A stretch of 64,000 nt of DNA from contig NZ_ML776455.1 of the NCBI RefSeq assembly GCF_009830945.1, forward strand, positions 1 through 64,000, given 5' to 3'. The stretch is from Nocardiopsis sp. FR4 (GTDB lineage: Bacteria; Actinomycetota; Actinomycetes; Streptosporangiales; Streptosporangiaceae). This document shows positions 53,413-62,720 of this stretch, one piece after another. Within the stretch, counting starts at the first letter, position 1; each line of letters starts with the position of its first letter. The position numbers were made by a program, and so were the translations under genes. Below the pieces are notes generated by a model. That model was not told where the DNA came from and made no database searches. It was given only the letters and a program-made list of their open reading frames with translations.

Positions 53413-55829
53413 CAACCGTACTCCTCGTAGATCTTCCTTGCGCGCTCAACGGCATCTGGGTTGTTCTTGAACTTTGGGTTCTTCTCGAACATGACCCGTA
53501 TTCTGTCAAAGTTTCCACCGGCTCGAAGTATTTGTTTCAGTGCATCGTACTCAATCCTGTTGAGGTTCAGGATGCCTTCCCCCGAGGCGGGGAACACGGT
53601 GCCGGAGGGCTCGATTCCGTAAGTCCTTCCGTTCACCTCGTACCGTTGTGTTTCGTGGTCGAAAGAAGCATCTCCTCTGGAGATGGACTCGATGTCGGAA
53701 CGGACTTCCCCAATGAAGTCCGGCAGAATGAGGCTGTTTTCTGGTTTGACCTCTCCGCTTTTCACTCCACGGATAGTGTGTCGCGGATGGGGCTCCCGCA
53801 GCACCTTGCCTCTCGCGGGACCCTCAATGTCAGGTAGGGCTTGCCACTCTCTGCGCCCTGAGCCGCTGTTGCTATTTCGAGGTGCTTCCTGTGGTTGGTT
53901 GGACGGCTCGTCCTTCGCTTCGTCCGAACTGCTGTTGTGGGTGTCCTGCTCATCGGATCCGGGTTCTCCGTCCCGCGGAGGCAGTTCGTCGTCGCCTCCG
54001 TCATCTCCGCCGGCTACTGGCGGCTTCCTATCGTCACCGCCGCCTCCGGCGCTGTCGCCACCGGCAGCGGGTTCGGGCCTGCGCTCGGGTGTCTCGTCAT
54101 CTCTGTGCTCAGAGGTACCCGCATCCGAGCCATCTGTTCTGTCAGCACTGGTCGACGTTCCCTCATCGGCACTCTCATCCTTGAGGGATGTGCGCCCATC
54201 GTCCGCGAGCGGGTTGGTGGCCGGGGCCGGCACGTCAGTGCCGCTCTCGGTGCTCGTCTGGTTGGTGGCGTTGTCCCCGGGACGGCTGTTACCTGAGTCC
54301 TGGGGACTCGGCTCGTGGCTGGGCGAGGGCGCGGCGGGCTCCGGGGAGGGGGAGCCTCCGCTCTGCCCGGAACCCTGGGGGGTCGGAGAGGGCTGGGGAG
54401 CGGGTGGGGGGTCGGGGGTGGGACTGGGGGAGGGGGTGCCCGGGCCGTCCGGCTTCTGGTTCAGGAGAGGGGAGTCGAAGCCGCCCAGGACGTCCCCGAA
54501 GCGCTCGGCGGTCGGGGTCGTCCCCTCCTCCACGACCTCCGACAGGGGCCTGCCCGAACCGGTTCCCGGACGGTTGTCGGACGCGTCCGGCCAGTCGCTC
54601 CCGGAGCCGAAGTCCTCGAGCAGGCGCGGACCGCCGTGGCCGTCCCCTCCCGTGCCCAGCCTGAGCAGACCCCCGCCGCCCTTGAGAACGCCGCCTCCGG
54701 GAAGCAGCAGCAGGGCCGTGTTGATGGTGGTGTGGGAGGTCACGTAGACGGGGTCGTTCTCCTCCTCGGACCAGCCGGTGTACCCCTCGACGAGGTCCCC
54801 GAGGAGGTTGGCCTCCGTGACGTTGCCCCACCACGTGCCCCAGCTCGCTCCCCCGTGGGCCTCGCTGCTCCGGGGATCGAAGAGCCACCCGTCCTGACCG
54901 TAGAGTCCGGCGTAGGCGAGCCCCTCCGTCGCCGTCTCGTACGCGGCGAGCTGACGGTTGAACTGTCTGTGGCCCGGGTTGGTCGCCCAACCGGTGTGGG
55001 GGTTCCAGTACCCCTGTTGGATGACCATCCCGGCCGCGGTGCCCCACACCAGGTCGACGGCGAGGGTGTCCCACGCCGCCTGTCCCACCCGGGAGCCGAA
55101 GTCGGCGTCGGCCGGGTCGAACTCCTCACCGGCCCACGCGGTGGCCGAGTTGGCGAGCCAGAAGGCCGTTCCCCTGGTGAGGTCCAGTTCCGGGAACTCG
55201 CCCTCGTGGGAGGAGGTCCCGTAGACCAGTTCCCGGTCGCTCCCGGTGGCGCTGTCGGGTGTCGCGAAGGCCTGGCCGCCGTACACGGCGGAGATCCTGT
55301 TGGCGCAGTCGACCTCGGCCGTGTTGAACTCGGACCAGGCCGCGTTGACCTCGCACTTGCAGCGCAGGTTCTCCTCGATGAGGGTGTCGTCGGTCTCCTC
55401 GTCCTCACCGCAGAACCACAGCTTCTTGCCGCTGTGCTCGTTCCAGAAGGACTGCGCCTCGATCCGGAGGGTGTTCAGCTTCCGGCGCGCGGTCTTGGCC
55501 GCCTCGGCCAGGTCCTCCAAGGCGGCGGCGACGGTGCCCAGGTCCGACTCTACGCCCTCCCCCCGGGTCACCACGGGGTCTATCGCGGCGAAGAGCTGTT
55601 CGCTCTCCGGCGCGGTGTAGTGGGCCTGGAGGCCCCGCCAGGTGGAGCGCATGTCCTCGGCCCCGCCCGCGAGCTCCTCCCCGCCGCTGCGGAGGGTCTC
55701 GGCCGCGAAGTTCAGGGACCAGGTGTCCGTCTCGGGGTAGGGGATCGTGTCGGGGGCCAGGAGCGTGAACGGGTTCAGGCCGACGCCGCTCGGGACTTCC
55801 GTGAGCTCGAAGCCTCCGGACTCGCTCAC
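53412..55829 (-). CDS. WxG-type polymorphic toxin 2 with unassigned C-terminal domain
   Basis: The 805-residue protein is a paralogue of toxin 1 in its N-terminal half. A helical hairpin (about 40-190) has W-R-G at 64-66 in DMRSTWRGLQAHYTAPESEQ, aligning with DIKSAWAGLTSCYSAPEADT of toxin 1. A Gly-rich hydrophobic patch follows (INTALLLLPGGGVLKGGGG), then a 230-residue Pro/Ser/Asp/Gly disordered linker. The C-terminal about 140 residues form a separate domain with RGDASFDHETQRYEVNGRTY, GIEPSGTVFPASGEG and IEYDALKQILRAGGNFDRIR. I cannot assign it to a known toxin family. GTG 55829 overlaps the upstream gene by four bases. Confidence 0.75.
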   Translation of the reverse strand: MSESGGFELTEVPSGVGLNPFTLLAPDTIPYPETDTWSLNFAAETLRSGGEELAGGAEDMRSTWRGLQAHYTAPESEQLFAAIDPVVTRGEGVESDLGTVAAALEDLAEAAKTARRKLNTLRIEAQSFWNEHSGKKLWFCGEDEETDDTLIEENLRCKCEVNAAWSEFNTAEVDCANRISAVYGGQAFATPDSATGSDRELVYGTSSHEGEFPELDLTRGTAFWLANSATAWAGEEFDPADADFGSRVGQAAWDTLAVDLVWGTAAGMVIQQGYWNPHTGWATNPGHRQFNRQLAAYETATEGLAYAGLYGQDGWLFDPRSSEAHGGASWGTWWGNVTEANLLGDLVEGYTGWSEEENDPVYVTSHTTINTALLLLPGGGVLKGGGGLLRLGTGGDGHGGPRLLEDFGSGSDWPDASDNRPGTGSGRPLSEVVEEGTTPTAERFGDVLGGFDSPLLNQKPDGPGTPSPSPTPDPPPAPQPSPTPQGSGQSGGSPSPEPAAPSPSHEPSPQDSGNSRPGDNATNQTSTESGTDVPAPATNPLADDGRTSLKDESADEGTSTSADRTDGSDAGTSEHRDDETPERRPEPAAGGDSAGGGGDDRKPPVAGGDDGGDDELPPRDGEPGSDEQDTHNSSSDEAKDEPSNQPQEAPRNSNSGSGRREWQALPDIEGPARGKVLREPHPRHTIRGVKSGEVKPENSLILPDFIGEVRSDIESISRGDASFDHETQRYEVNGRTYGIEPSGTVFPASGEGILNLNRIEYDALKQILRAGGNFDRIRVMFEKNPKFKNNPDAVERARKIYEEYG

Positions 55830-56200
55830 CTCGGGCCTCCCATGGTGAACGGCTCCTCGCCGCCTTCCAGGCCGAGGGCGGAGACGTCCCCGGCGGTCCT
55901 CTGCGCCTCGAGCGCCATCTCGTGCTGGCCGTCGTTGTAGGCGAGCGTGGCGTCACTGGCCCCCTGGAGGCAGGACAGGCTCTTGAGGAACATGCCGTCC
56001 GTCTCGCCGGTGTAGTGCTCGAAGAGGCCGGCCAGGGCGATCTCCACCGGCGGACTCTTGGCGTTGTCCAGCGCCATGTCGATCCCGTCCGCGGTGGAGT
56101 CGATGGTCTCCGCCAGCCCGCCGCCCTCGATGCCCAGTTGGTCGCTGAAGACCGTCAGGACCACCGAGACCCCGGCGACGTCGATGTTCCACGTGCTCAT
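55826..56200 (-). CDS. DUF6507-like small helical partner protein of toxin 2
   Basis: The 124-residue protein starts MSTWNIDVAGVSVVLTVFSD and ends with a helix AYNDGQHEMALEAQRTAGDV. Its start and length match the partner in module 1 (MSKWNIQPGEV...), and both have the A-Y-x-x-G-x-x-E-M-A pattern near the end. It is translationally coupled on both sides: ATG 56200 overlaps the stop of the acidic-protein gene, and its stop overlaps the toxin start. This supports a stoichiometric complex with the toxin N-terminus. Confidence 0.72.
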   Translation of the reverse strand: MSTWNIDVAGVSVVLTVFSDQLGIEGGGLAETIDSTADGIDMALDNAKSPPVEIALAGLFEHYTGETDGMFLKSLSCLQGASDATLAYNDGQHEMALEAQRTAGDVSALGLEGGEEPFTMGGPR

Positions 56201-56508
56201 CGGGGCTCACCTCCCGCTTCGGGGGAGAACCGGTGGGGGTGGAAGACCGCCGCGGCCTTTGGTTCCACCGGGGTGTGCGCGGTCGCCGCGACACGCGCGG
56301 ATGCGGCGGCCCTCAGCTCGGCCAGGGAGGACCGTGCGCCGCTGGCGGCCCGGTCCAGGCGGCGCCTGACGGGGAGGCGGGCGTCGGCGTCACCGGAGTG
56401 CTTCGGAGCGGCCACCGGGTTCGGGGCCGGGGAGGAGGGCTGCTCAGGGACGCCCTCTGCGGTGGGGGAGGCGTCCCCGTCGCCTGGTTCGACCAACTGG
56501 AACTTCAC
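56197..56508 (-). CDS. Small protein opening toxin module 2
   Basis: The 103-residue protein begins MKFQLVEPGDGDASPTAEGV, continues with Pro-rich sequence, then a basic helical stretch VRRRLDRAASGARSSLAELR with AAASARVAATA. It corresponds to the MKFELVDPD protein of module 1 by start, composition and position. GTG 56508 follows AGGAG. It is a candidate secretion partner; the family is unknown to me. Confidence 0.65.
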   Translation of the reverse strand: MKFQLVEPGDGDASPTAEGVPEQPSSPAPNPVAAPKHSGDADARLPVRRRLDRAASGARSSLAELRAAASARVAATAHTPVEPKAAAVFHPHRFSPEAGGEPR

Positions 56509-56713
56509 GCACGGCTCCTGTCTTCACCACGTCGGGATCGTCTGCCTGTGCCATAAGGAGGGATGAGCGAAGAGGGTTCGAGGTTGCTCCTGGTCCTGGT
56601 TGATTCGCTCCGCGTCACCGCATGCCCGTTTCCCTGAACTGGTGGCATGTGATCGAGGGAATCCATGAGTGTCGAACATCACATCTCTGTTCGTGGTGCG
56701 CTTCCCGGGCCCG

Positions 56714-58147
56714 CTAACCCCTCGCGGACGAGGCGAGGTAGTGCCACTGCGCCCTCGCCGCCTCGACGGCCCGCATGGGCTTCTCGGGGTCCGCCACGAC
56801 CGGGTACCAGGCAGCGGGGGAGCCCTCCTCCCCGAGGAGCGTGCACCGGAGCGGTCCGGCCTCGGCGCGTTCCCTGCCGACCAGGCTCAACCGCTCCGGG
56901 CCGATCGCGAGCCCGAGCGGGACTCCCGGGCCGCGCCAGCGGGGTTCGTGGGTGGTGTCGCCGCGACCGGCGAACCTCCTGGCCCACAACGTGTCCAGGA
57001 GGCGCTCACCCGCGAGCGCCGTCACCAGTTCGGGCAGTGCGCGGAGGCGGGCCTCCCGCTGGCTCCCGAAGCCGACCAGCATGGAGACCTCCTCCCTGAC
57101 CCGGTCACCGCTCCAGGTGACGCGGATCTGACCCGAGTAGGGGTGGCCCGTGTCTCCGGGCCCGGAGAAGTACGACAGCGCGGCCCGGGGCGCCCGGTGC
57201 CGGACGGACCGGGTGAGCAGTTCCCGGTCCCACGGGATGAGGGCGGGCTCGTGCCTCCCCCAACCGGCGGGCGGGGGACCCGCGGCGTACTCGGCGAGGA
57301 CCTCCGCGGCCCGGCCGAGGAGGAGGCCGTCCCGGTCCTCGTGCACCACCGACAGGTTCAGGGCGAGCTGGACCCCCGTGGGCGCGGCGTCCAGGAAGCC
57401 CGGAGCCGCCTCGGGGGCCCGGATGCCAACCCCCTCCCCGGGCGGGGTGACGGTTCCCCCCGAGCCGTCCGCCTCCTCCGGTCGGAGCACGAAGCCCTGC
57501 TGGTCGTCCCAGGTCAGCGGTAGTCCGGTGACCCCGTCGTAGTGGCCGCCGTCCGCACCGCGCACCACCCACAGGCCCAGGGGGCCGGTCACGAAGGTCC
57601 ACAGCCCGTACGTCAGGCGCGAGGTCTCGGGGGTCAGCACCTGGAGGCGCCTCCTCCCGCCGCCGGTGGCCACGACGTCGCCGAGCCAGGACGAGAACGG
57701 CACCACCTCGCGGTCCTGGGCCACCAGCACCGCGTGCGGAGTCGCGCGTTCGACGGCCGGATGGGAGGTGTCCTCCCACAGGCCGAAGTCGGCTCCGCCC
57801 GAGGTCCACACCAGCCCGCCCAGCCGCAGTACGAGCCCGTCCGCGATCCGGTGCGCCACCTCCCGCCCCGCGCGGTCCGGGCGGGCGCGCACCTCCACCC
57901 ACCAGCAGGGGGCCGGTAGCTGCGCCTGGACCTCCGCGCCGAGCAGGCGGCCGACCTCGCCCGGGGAGCCCACCGACCGGCCCGGTTCGAGTGTGGCCAG
58001 GAGCCTCTCCTCCGCGTCGCACACCCGGAGGAGGCTGGTGCCCTCGTACCCGTGCAGCCACAGGCCGGGATCGACGTCCCCGAGGGCGCGGGCGACCGCT
58101 TCGAGGGCGGGCTCACCCGCCACGAGCGCCACCGCGTCGTAGCTCAA
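56714..58147 (-). CDS. DUF6177-like protein linked to the type VII toxin locus
   Basis: The 477-residue protein begins SYDAVALVAGEPALEAVARA and has CWWVEVRARPDRAGREVAHR, then ADFGLWEDTSHPAVERATPH and a C-terminal block SPAAWYPVVADPEKPMRAVE with AARAQWHYL. This fits the DUF6177 family, seen in actinobacteria beside WXG/type VII secretion genes. No signal peptide or membrane helix is seen. A TTG at 58147 behind GGAGG is chosen as the start; an earlier in-frame TTG (58228) has no ribosome site. It lies 205 bp upstream of module 2 on the same strand and may help load or regulate its secretion. Confidence 0.65.
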   Translation of the reverse strand: MSYDAVALVAGEPALEAVARALGDVDPGLWLHGYEGTSLLRVCDAEERLLATLEPGRSVGSPGEVGRLLGAEVQAQLPAPCWWVEVRARPDRAGREVAHRIADGLVLRLGGLVWTSGGADFGLWEDTSHPAVERATPHAVLVAQDREVVPFSSWLGDVVATGGGRRRLQVLTPETSRLTYGLWTFVTGPLGLWVVRGADGGHYDGVTGLPLTWDDQQGFVLRPEEADGSGGTVTPPGEGVGIRAPEAAPGFLDAAPTGVQLALNLSVVHEDRDGLLLGRAAEVLAEYAAGPPPAGWGRHEPALIPWDRELLTRSVRHRAPRAALSYFSGPGDTGHPYSGQIRVTWSGDRVREEVSMLVGFGSQREARLRALPELVTALAGERLLDTLWARRFAGRGDTTHEPRWRGPGVPLGLAIGPERLSLVGRERAEAGPLRCTLLGEEGSPAAWYPVVADPEKPMRAVEAARAQWHYLASSARG

Positions 58148-58272
58148 CGTTCCTCCCGGTCTGGTGTGGGGGTGCCGCCGGGGCGGGCGGACACGGACCG
58201 TGGCGTTTCCGGCGACGAGGGTATCCAACGTGCCGCGCCCGCCCGCCCGGGGGTCCGGCGGCGGACACGCGG

Positions 58273-58300
58273 ACGGCGCCGCCCGGAGGGGCGGCGCCGT
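58273..58300. terminator. Strong GC hairpin after the secreted-protein gene
   Basis: ACGGCGCCGCC at 58273-58283 pairs perfectly with GGCGGCGCCGT at 58290-58300 around a six-base loop. It lies 23 bp past the stop of the 458-residue secreted protein (minus strand). It has no T tract. Confidence 0.55.
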
Positions 58301-58322
58301 CGCTGCGTGGGAGGGGCGGGTG

Positions 58323-59699
58323 CTAGCTCACGGCGGGCAGGGCCTCGGAGCCGGGCAGGTCCATGAAGGTCGGGTGCTGGGTCATGCCCGCGGGGGTCTC
58401 CTGCGGGGCGGTGCCGCCGGAGACCGAGAGCAGGTCGCTGGTGTCGATGTCGTTCAGCAGGTCGGTGCCCCGGCCGAGCTCGGCCACCAGGTCCTCGGCG
58501 GTCTGGGTGTCGACGCTCTCGACCGCCACGGGCAGACCGGCGTCGGCCAGCTGCGGCGAGACGGAGTCGGCCGCGTCGTCGACGAGGGGCACGCCGGTGC
58601 CGGAGAGGCGGGGCAGCCCGGGGTCGGCCAGGGGGCCGTCCACGTTGAGCGGCTCCATGCCGAAGGTGCTGAAGCCCTCGCGCTCCAGGTCGCCGCTGAG
58701 CAGGGTGCCGACCAGGTCGCCCAGGCCGGGGTTCTGGGGCGAGGACTGCGGCAGGGTGGTGAGCGGCTCGTCGAGGTTGCGCTGTCCGACCATGCCGAGC
58801 GCCTCCTCCTCGCCCAGGCTGACGGAGTTGCCGTCGGTGAGGGGGGTGAGCGACATCAGGTCCCGCACGCCGTCGGGCGTCTCGATCCCGAAGATGTAGG
58901 CGATGTCCCACATGTTGGGGGCGACGGGCCCGGCCGCGCTCTGGTGCACGGGCGCGGACATGCCCAGGGTGTCACCCAGGGCGGGCGCCTGCTCGCCGTT
59001 CAGGGACAGGGTGTTGCCGCCGGTCACCGAGGTCAGGTCGGAGGTGTCGGGCAGCGGCGCGGCCTCGGAGAGCCGCTCGGGGCTGGCCAGCGGGACGACC
59101 TCGTCGACCTTGGGCAGGTCCACCTGCTCGCGCAGCCCGTAGACCGACTCCACGGTGTGCGGCAGCACCTCCATGGCGGTGGCCTCGGTGCGCTCGCCCG
59201 CGCCCTCGGCCATCCCCTCCACGGCGGAGCCCGCCCGGTGGCCGCCCTCCTCCAGGGAGCGGCCCAGGTCGTGGCCCACGGTGTCGTGCGGGTCGCCGTC
59301 CAGGCCGGTGGCGTCCTGGACACCGGCGACGGCGTCAGCCAGGTCGGAGGTCGGGTTGGGCAGTTCACCGAGCGGCGTGCGCACCGGCTCGCCGTCGGGC
59401 AGCGGCGCGGACAGGTCGGGGGCGGGCTTGGCGGGGTCGTGCGCGCTCTGCTGCAGTTCGGAGCGGGCGCTGTCGGCGATCGGCCCGACGCCCTCGGGAG
59501 CCAGGCTGGTCACGGTGGGGGCGACGCCCTCCACCAGGGCCCGCTCGACGAGGGGCGCCACCTCCTGGAGGGGCGCGACGTCCGGGAGCGGGATGTGGAG
59601 GGCTTCGGCACCCGCGATTCCGCTGCCGAGGGCGACGAAGCTCGCCGTTCCGGCGGCGAGGAGGACGGACCTGGCCGGGATGCGCTTGACCTGCGTCAT
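58323..59699 (-). CDS. Secreted protein of unknown function with internal repeats
   Basis: The 458-residue protein has a signal peptide (MTQVKRIPARSVLLAAGTAS, FVALGSGIAGAEA) and is otherwise acidic and probably extended. A loosely repeated motif appears at least three times: SVTGGNTLSLNGEQAPALGD, TPLTDGNSVSLGEEEALGMV and a shorter LLSVSGGTAPQETPA. A similar secreted gene (59894-60769) lies upstream on the same strand, so they may be a cell-surface pair. No catalytic motif or anchor signal is visible. ATG 59699 follows GGAAGGAAA. Confidence 0.65.
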   Translation of the reverse strand: MTQVKRIPARSVLLAAGTASFVALGSGIAGAEALHIPLPDVAPLQEVAPLVERALVEGVAPTVTSLAPEGVGPIADSARSELQQSAHDPAKPAPDLSAPLPDGEPVRTPLGELPNPTSDLADAVAGVQDATGLDGDPHDTVGHDLGRSLEEGGHRAGSAVEGMAEGAGERTEATAMEVLPHTVESVYGLREQVDLPKVDEVVPLASPERLSEAAPLPDTSDLTSVTGGNTLSLNGEQAPALGDTLGMSAPVHQSAAGPVAPNMWDIAYIFGIETPDGVRDLMSLTPLTDGNSVSLGEEEALGMVGQRNLDEPLTTLPQSSPQNPGLGDLVGTLLSGDLEREGFSTFGMEPLNVDGPLADPGLPRLSGTGVPLVDDAADSVSPQLADAGLPVAVESVDTQTAEDLVAELGRGTDLLNDIDTSDLLSVSGGTAPQETPAGMTQHPTFMDLPGSEALPAVS

Positions 59700-59893
59700 G
59701 GGGTTTCCTTCCGGAGTTCGTGATCTGGATCAGTGGATTGCGGTGCGGCCGTGCGCGTGGGGCGCGTGCGGCCGGAGCCGGAGTGGACCACCGGCTGGCG
59801 TGAGCGCCGTGCGCGGGCACGGGACTCACGTCAGCTCCCAGAGAGGCGGCGTCGTGACGGCCGGGGCTGGGAACGGTCCGGGCGGGGACCGTC

Positions 59894-60769
59894 CTAGTCG
59901 GGCGAGACGGTGGGGTCGTCGCTCGGACCGCCCGGCACGGGGTGCAGGGCGTGCGCGGCGAGCAGGACGGCGTCGGCCGCGGGCGCGGCGACGGGAACCG
60001 TCGTGAGGTAGCCCGCGATCCCGGGGGCCGGGGCGCCGCCGCCGGGGGCGGCCGAACCCGGGGTGAGCTGCACGGTGGAGGAGGCGGGGACCGCGGGCGC
60101 GGCCTCCGGCTCGGCGGTCTCCACGGAGGTCTCGGTCGCGGGCAGGGCCGTCAGGACCGTGTGCGAGGTGCGGACGGGCGCGGGCCGCCGGGGGGCGCCG
60201 GAGGCAGGGGGCTCCTGCCCGGAGCGCTCCTCGGGTGCGGTCGCGGGGTCCGGTTCGGCCTTCGGCGGGGACACGGGGGCGAGAACGTCCTCGGTGCGGT
60301 CCCGGTCGAGTTCGCGGACCACCCGGCGGGCGCCCTCGCCGACACCGTCGACGGGCCAGGGCGCCTCGGGCAGGACGGTGGCGGTTCCGGCGGCGGTGCG
60401 CTCGGCGCCCTGCTCCAGGCGGTGCTGGACACCGTCCAGCGTGCTGGAGACCGGCTCGGCCACCTCGCCGGGGACCACCTCCTCCAGCGAGCCGGGGTCG
60501 CGCAGGTCCAGAGAGGAGGTGTCCAGGCCGCCGCCGAGCACGGCGTGGGTCAGCGGGCCCTCGCCGAGGGAGCCCCCGGCCAGCGCGCCGGTACCGAGGC
60601 GGCCGCCGAACGGGCTGCCGTCCTGGGCGGAGGCGGGGGCGGCGCCGAGCAGCCACAGGCCGGCCAGGAAGGCGCCGACCACCAAGGGCAGGAGCAACAG
60701 GGAGGGTGCCAGCGGGCACACGGCCGCGGCCGCGCGCGAGGCGCGTGCCGTTCGGCTGGTGCGAGGCAT
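59894..60769 (-). CDS. Secreted or membrane-anchored low-complexity protein
   Basis: The 291-residue protein has a hydrophobic segment LAPSLLLLPLVVGAFLAGLW and an ALG-type end (GAAPASAQDG), so it is exported by Sec with a long basic N-terminus. The mature part is Ala/Pro/Glu-rich and disordered. The only patterned stretch is LDTSSLDLRDPGSLEEVVPG followed by LDGVQHRLEQGAERTAAGTA. Function unknown. It precedes the repeat-containing secreted protein by 194 bp on the same strand. Confidence 0.6.
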   Translation of the reverse strand: MPRTSRTARASRAAAAVCPLAPSLLLLPLVVGAFLAGLWLLGAAPASAQDGSPFGGRLGTGALAGGSLGEGPLTHAVLGGGLDTSSLDLRDPGSLEEVVPGEVAEPVSSTLDGVQHRLEQGAERTAAGTATVLPEAPWPVDGVGEGARRVVRELDRDRTEDVLAPVSPPKAEPDPATAPEERSGQEPPASGAPRRPAPVRTSHTVLTALPATETSVETAEPEAAPAVPASSTVQLTPGSAAPGGGAPAPGIAGYLTTVPVAAPAADAVLLAAHALHPVPGGPSDDPTVSPD

Positions 60770-60891
60770 GGCGGGGCCCTCCGGCTGTGTGCGGCCTGGT
60801 CGGAGCCGGGGCGGAACCCCGACTCGCGACCTGACGTTAGCACAGAGTCACAGAGGGTAGTTTGGGTTTTCCGTGACCGGGGAACCCGGAG

Positions 60892-61842
60892 TCACCGCGG
60901 GGCCTCCCCCCTGGCGGCGCGTTCGCGGAGGACGAAGCGGGACCTGCTGTCGCGCAGCTGGTCCCAGGCGAACACGCACAGGGCCAGCCAGACCAGGCCG
61001 AAGCCCAGCCAGCGGGCGGGCGGCATCTCCTCCCCCTGGACGAGCCAGCCGATGAGGAACATCATGCTCGGGGCGATGTACTGGAGCATCCCGATGACGC
61101 TGAGGGGCACCATGCGGGCGGCGGTGCCGAACAGCAGCAGGGGCACGGCGGTCACGAACCCGCCGCCGACGAGCAGGGCGGTGTGGCCGGGGGAGACCGA
61201 CAGGGCGGTGCCCGCCCCGGTGGCCTCCAGGTAGACCACGAAGCCCAGCGCGGGCAGGAACATCACCAGGGTCTCGACGGTCAGGCTCTGGGTCCCGTCC
61301 AGGTCGACGTACTTCTTCACGGCCCCGTAGGCGGCGAAGGAGGAGGCCATGAGCAGGGACAGCCACGGGGCCACGCCGTAGCCGACGGCCATCACGACGA
61401 CGGCCAGGGCGCCCAGGACGACCGCGGTCCACTGGGTGGCCCGCAGGCGCTCGGCGAAGAACAGGACGCCCAGGCACACCGACATCAGCGGGTTGATGAA
61501 GTAGGCCAGCGAGGCCTGGAGGGTCTGCTCGATCGAGACGGAGTAGATGAACCCCCACCAGTTGACGGAGATCAGGGCCGCCGCCGCGACGACCGGCAGC
61601 AGCCGCCGGGGGCTGCGCACCACGGCGGGGAACCAGGACCAGCCCCGGCGGGTGAGCAGGAGGATCACGCACATCGCCAGGAGCGACCAGACCATGCGGT
61701 GGGCGAGGATCTCGGCGGGCGCGGCGGCGGAGAGTAGGGGCCAGTACAGGGCCGTTACGCCCCACAGGAAGAAGGCGGAGGCGCCGAAGGCGACACCGCG
61801 GTTGGATTCGGTCACGGGGGCGATACGGGTGGATTCCGGCAC
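60892..61842 (-). CDS. rarD: EamA/RarD family transporter
   Basis: The 316-residue membrane protein has ten predicted helices in two EamA halves. RarD signatures are GVAFGASAFFLWGVTALYWP, EILAHRMVWSLLAM, NWWGFIYSVSIEQTLQASLA with YFINPL, and a second half with PLLLFGTAARMVPLSVIGML with QYIAPS next. RarD proteins are predicted permeases of unknown substrate. The end is soluble and basic. ATG 61842 is supported by family start; AGGCGTG lies upstream. Confidence 0.9.
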   Translation of the reverse strand: MPESTRIAPVTESNRGVAFGASAFFLWGVTALYWPLLSAAAPAEILAHRMVWSLLAMCVILLLTRRGWSWFPAVVRSPRRLLPVVAAAALISVNWWGFIYSVSIEQTLQASLAYFINPLMSVCLGVLFFAERLRATQWTAVVLGALAVVVMAVGYGVAPWLSLLMASSFAAYGAVKKYVDLDGTQSLTVETLVMFLPALGFVVYLEATGAGTALSVSPGHTALLVGGGFVTAVPLLLFGTAARMVPLSVIGMLQYIAPSMMFLIGWLVQGEEMPPARWLGFGLVWLALCVFAWDQLRDSRSRFVLRERAARGEAPR

Positions 61843-61957
61843 GCCTCAATGGTAGGACGAATATTTCTGCATGTCCTGTAAGTTCTTCCCGCCCCCGGTT
61901 GTCCACAGCCCCCGCCCGGCCCCCGCGCCGCTCTCCTCCCGCGGATACCCTGAAGCC

Positions 61958-62641
61958 ATGTTCGGTAGAAAGACGACCATGGTCGATCCAGCCCGCGCCC
62001 TGCCCGGCCGCGACACCCCGCTGCCGGAACCCGCGGCGCACACCGTCCTCGGTACCAGGCTCACCCCGCCCTACCCGGAGGGGAGCCGGATCGCCGACGT
62101 GGCGATGGGCTGCTTCTGGGGTGCCGAGCGCATGTTCTGGCGCCTGGGCGCCGAGCGGGGCGTCATCACCACCGCGGTGGGCTACGCGGGCGGCTACACG
62201 CCCAACCCCACCTACGAGGAGGTGTGCTCGGGCCTGACCGGCCACACCGAGACGGTGCGTGTGGTGTTCGACCCCGAGCGCATCACCTACGAGGAGATCC
62301 TCAAGGTCTTCTGGGAGGGGCACGACCCCACCCAGGGGATGCGCCAGGGCAACGACGTCGGCACCCAGTACCGCTCGGCGGTCTTCTACCATGACGACGC
62401 CCAGCGCGCCGCGGCCGAGGCCAGCCGCGACGCCTTCCAGCCGGTGCTGACCCGGTCCGGCTACGGGCCGATCACCACCGAGATCGCCCCGGCCGCCGAG
62501 TTCTACTTCGCCGAGGACTACCACCAGCAGTACTTGCAGAAGAATCCTAACGGGTACTGCGGCATCGGCGGAACCGGTGCCAGTTGCCCGATCGGTGTCG
62601 TGACCTCGGACGATGCGTCCTCGGGTCACGCGGCCGAGTAG
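61958..62641 (+). CDS. msrA: Peptide methionine (S)-S-oxide reductase MsrA
   Basis: The 227-residue repair enzyme reduces methionine S-sulfoxide with thioredoxin. The nucleophile C52 is in [12 protein letters not shown]. Other blocks are [56 protein letters not shown] and [20 protein letters not shown]. Resolving cysteines are in the C-terminal tail. ATG 61958 is used; the first 40 residues are the usual N-terminal extension of the long MsrA form. It diverges from rarD across about 115 bp. Confidence 0.95.
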   Translation: MFGRKTTMVDPARALPGRDTPLPEPAAHTVLGTRLTPPYPEGSRIADVAMGCFWGAERMFWRLGAERGVITTAVGYAGGYTPNPTYEEVCSGLTGHTETVRVVFDPERITYEEILKVFWEGHDPTQGMRQGNDVGTQYRSAVFYHDDAQRAAAEASRDAFQPVLTRSGYGPITTEIAPAAEFYFAEDYHQQYLQKNPNGYCGIGGTGASCPIGVVTSDDASSGHAAE

Positions 62642-62682
62642 TACGACGGAGTACGTGCGAGTACGCCCGCGCACGTTCGAAC

Positions 62683-62720
62683 GATGGCTGAGTGATGGCT
62701 CAGCCATCATTCAATGATGG
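62683..62720. other. Two overlapping alternative hairpins after msrA
   Basis: GATGGCTGAG-TGATGG-CTCAGCCATC (62683-62708, ten-base-pair stem) overlaps CCATCATT-C-AATGATGG (62704-62720, eight-base-pair stem). Both cannot form at once. They share CCATC, which pairs with the left or right partner. The layout is that of an attenuator or a composite operator, 42 bp past the msrA stop. A terminator is the simplest explanation. Confidence 0.5.
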
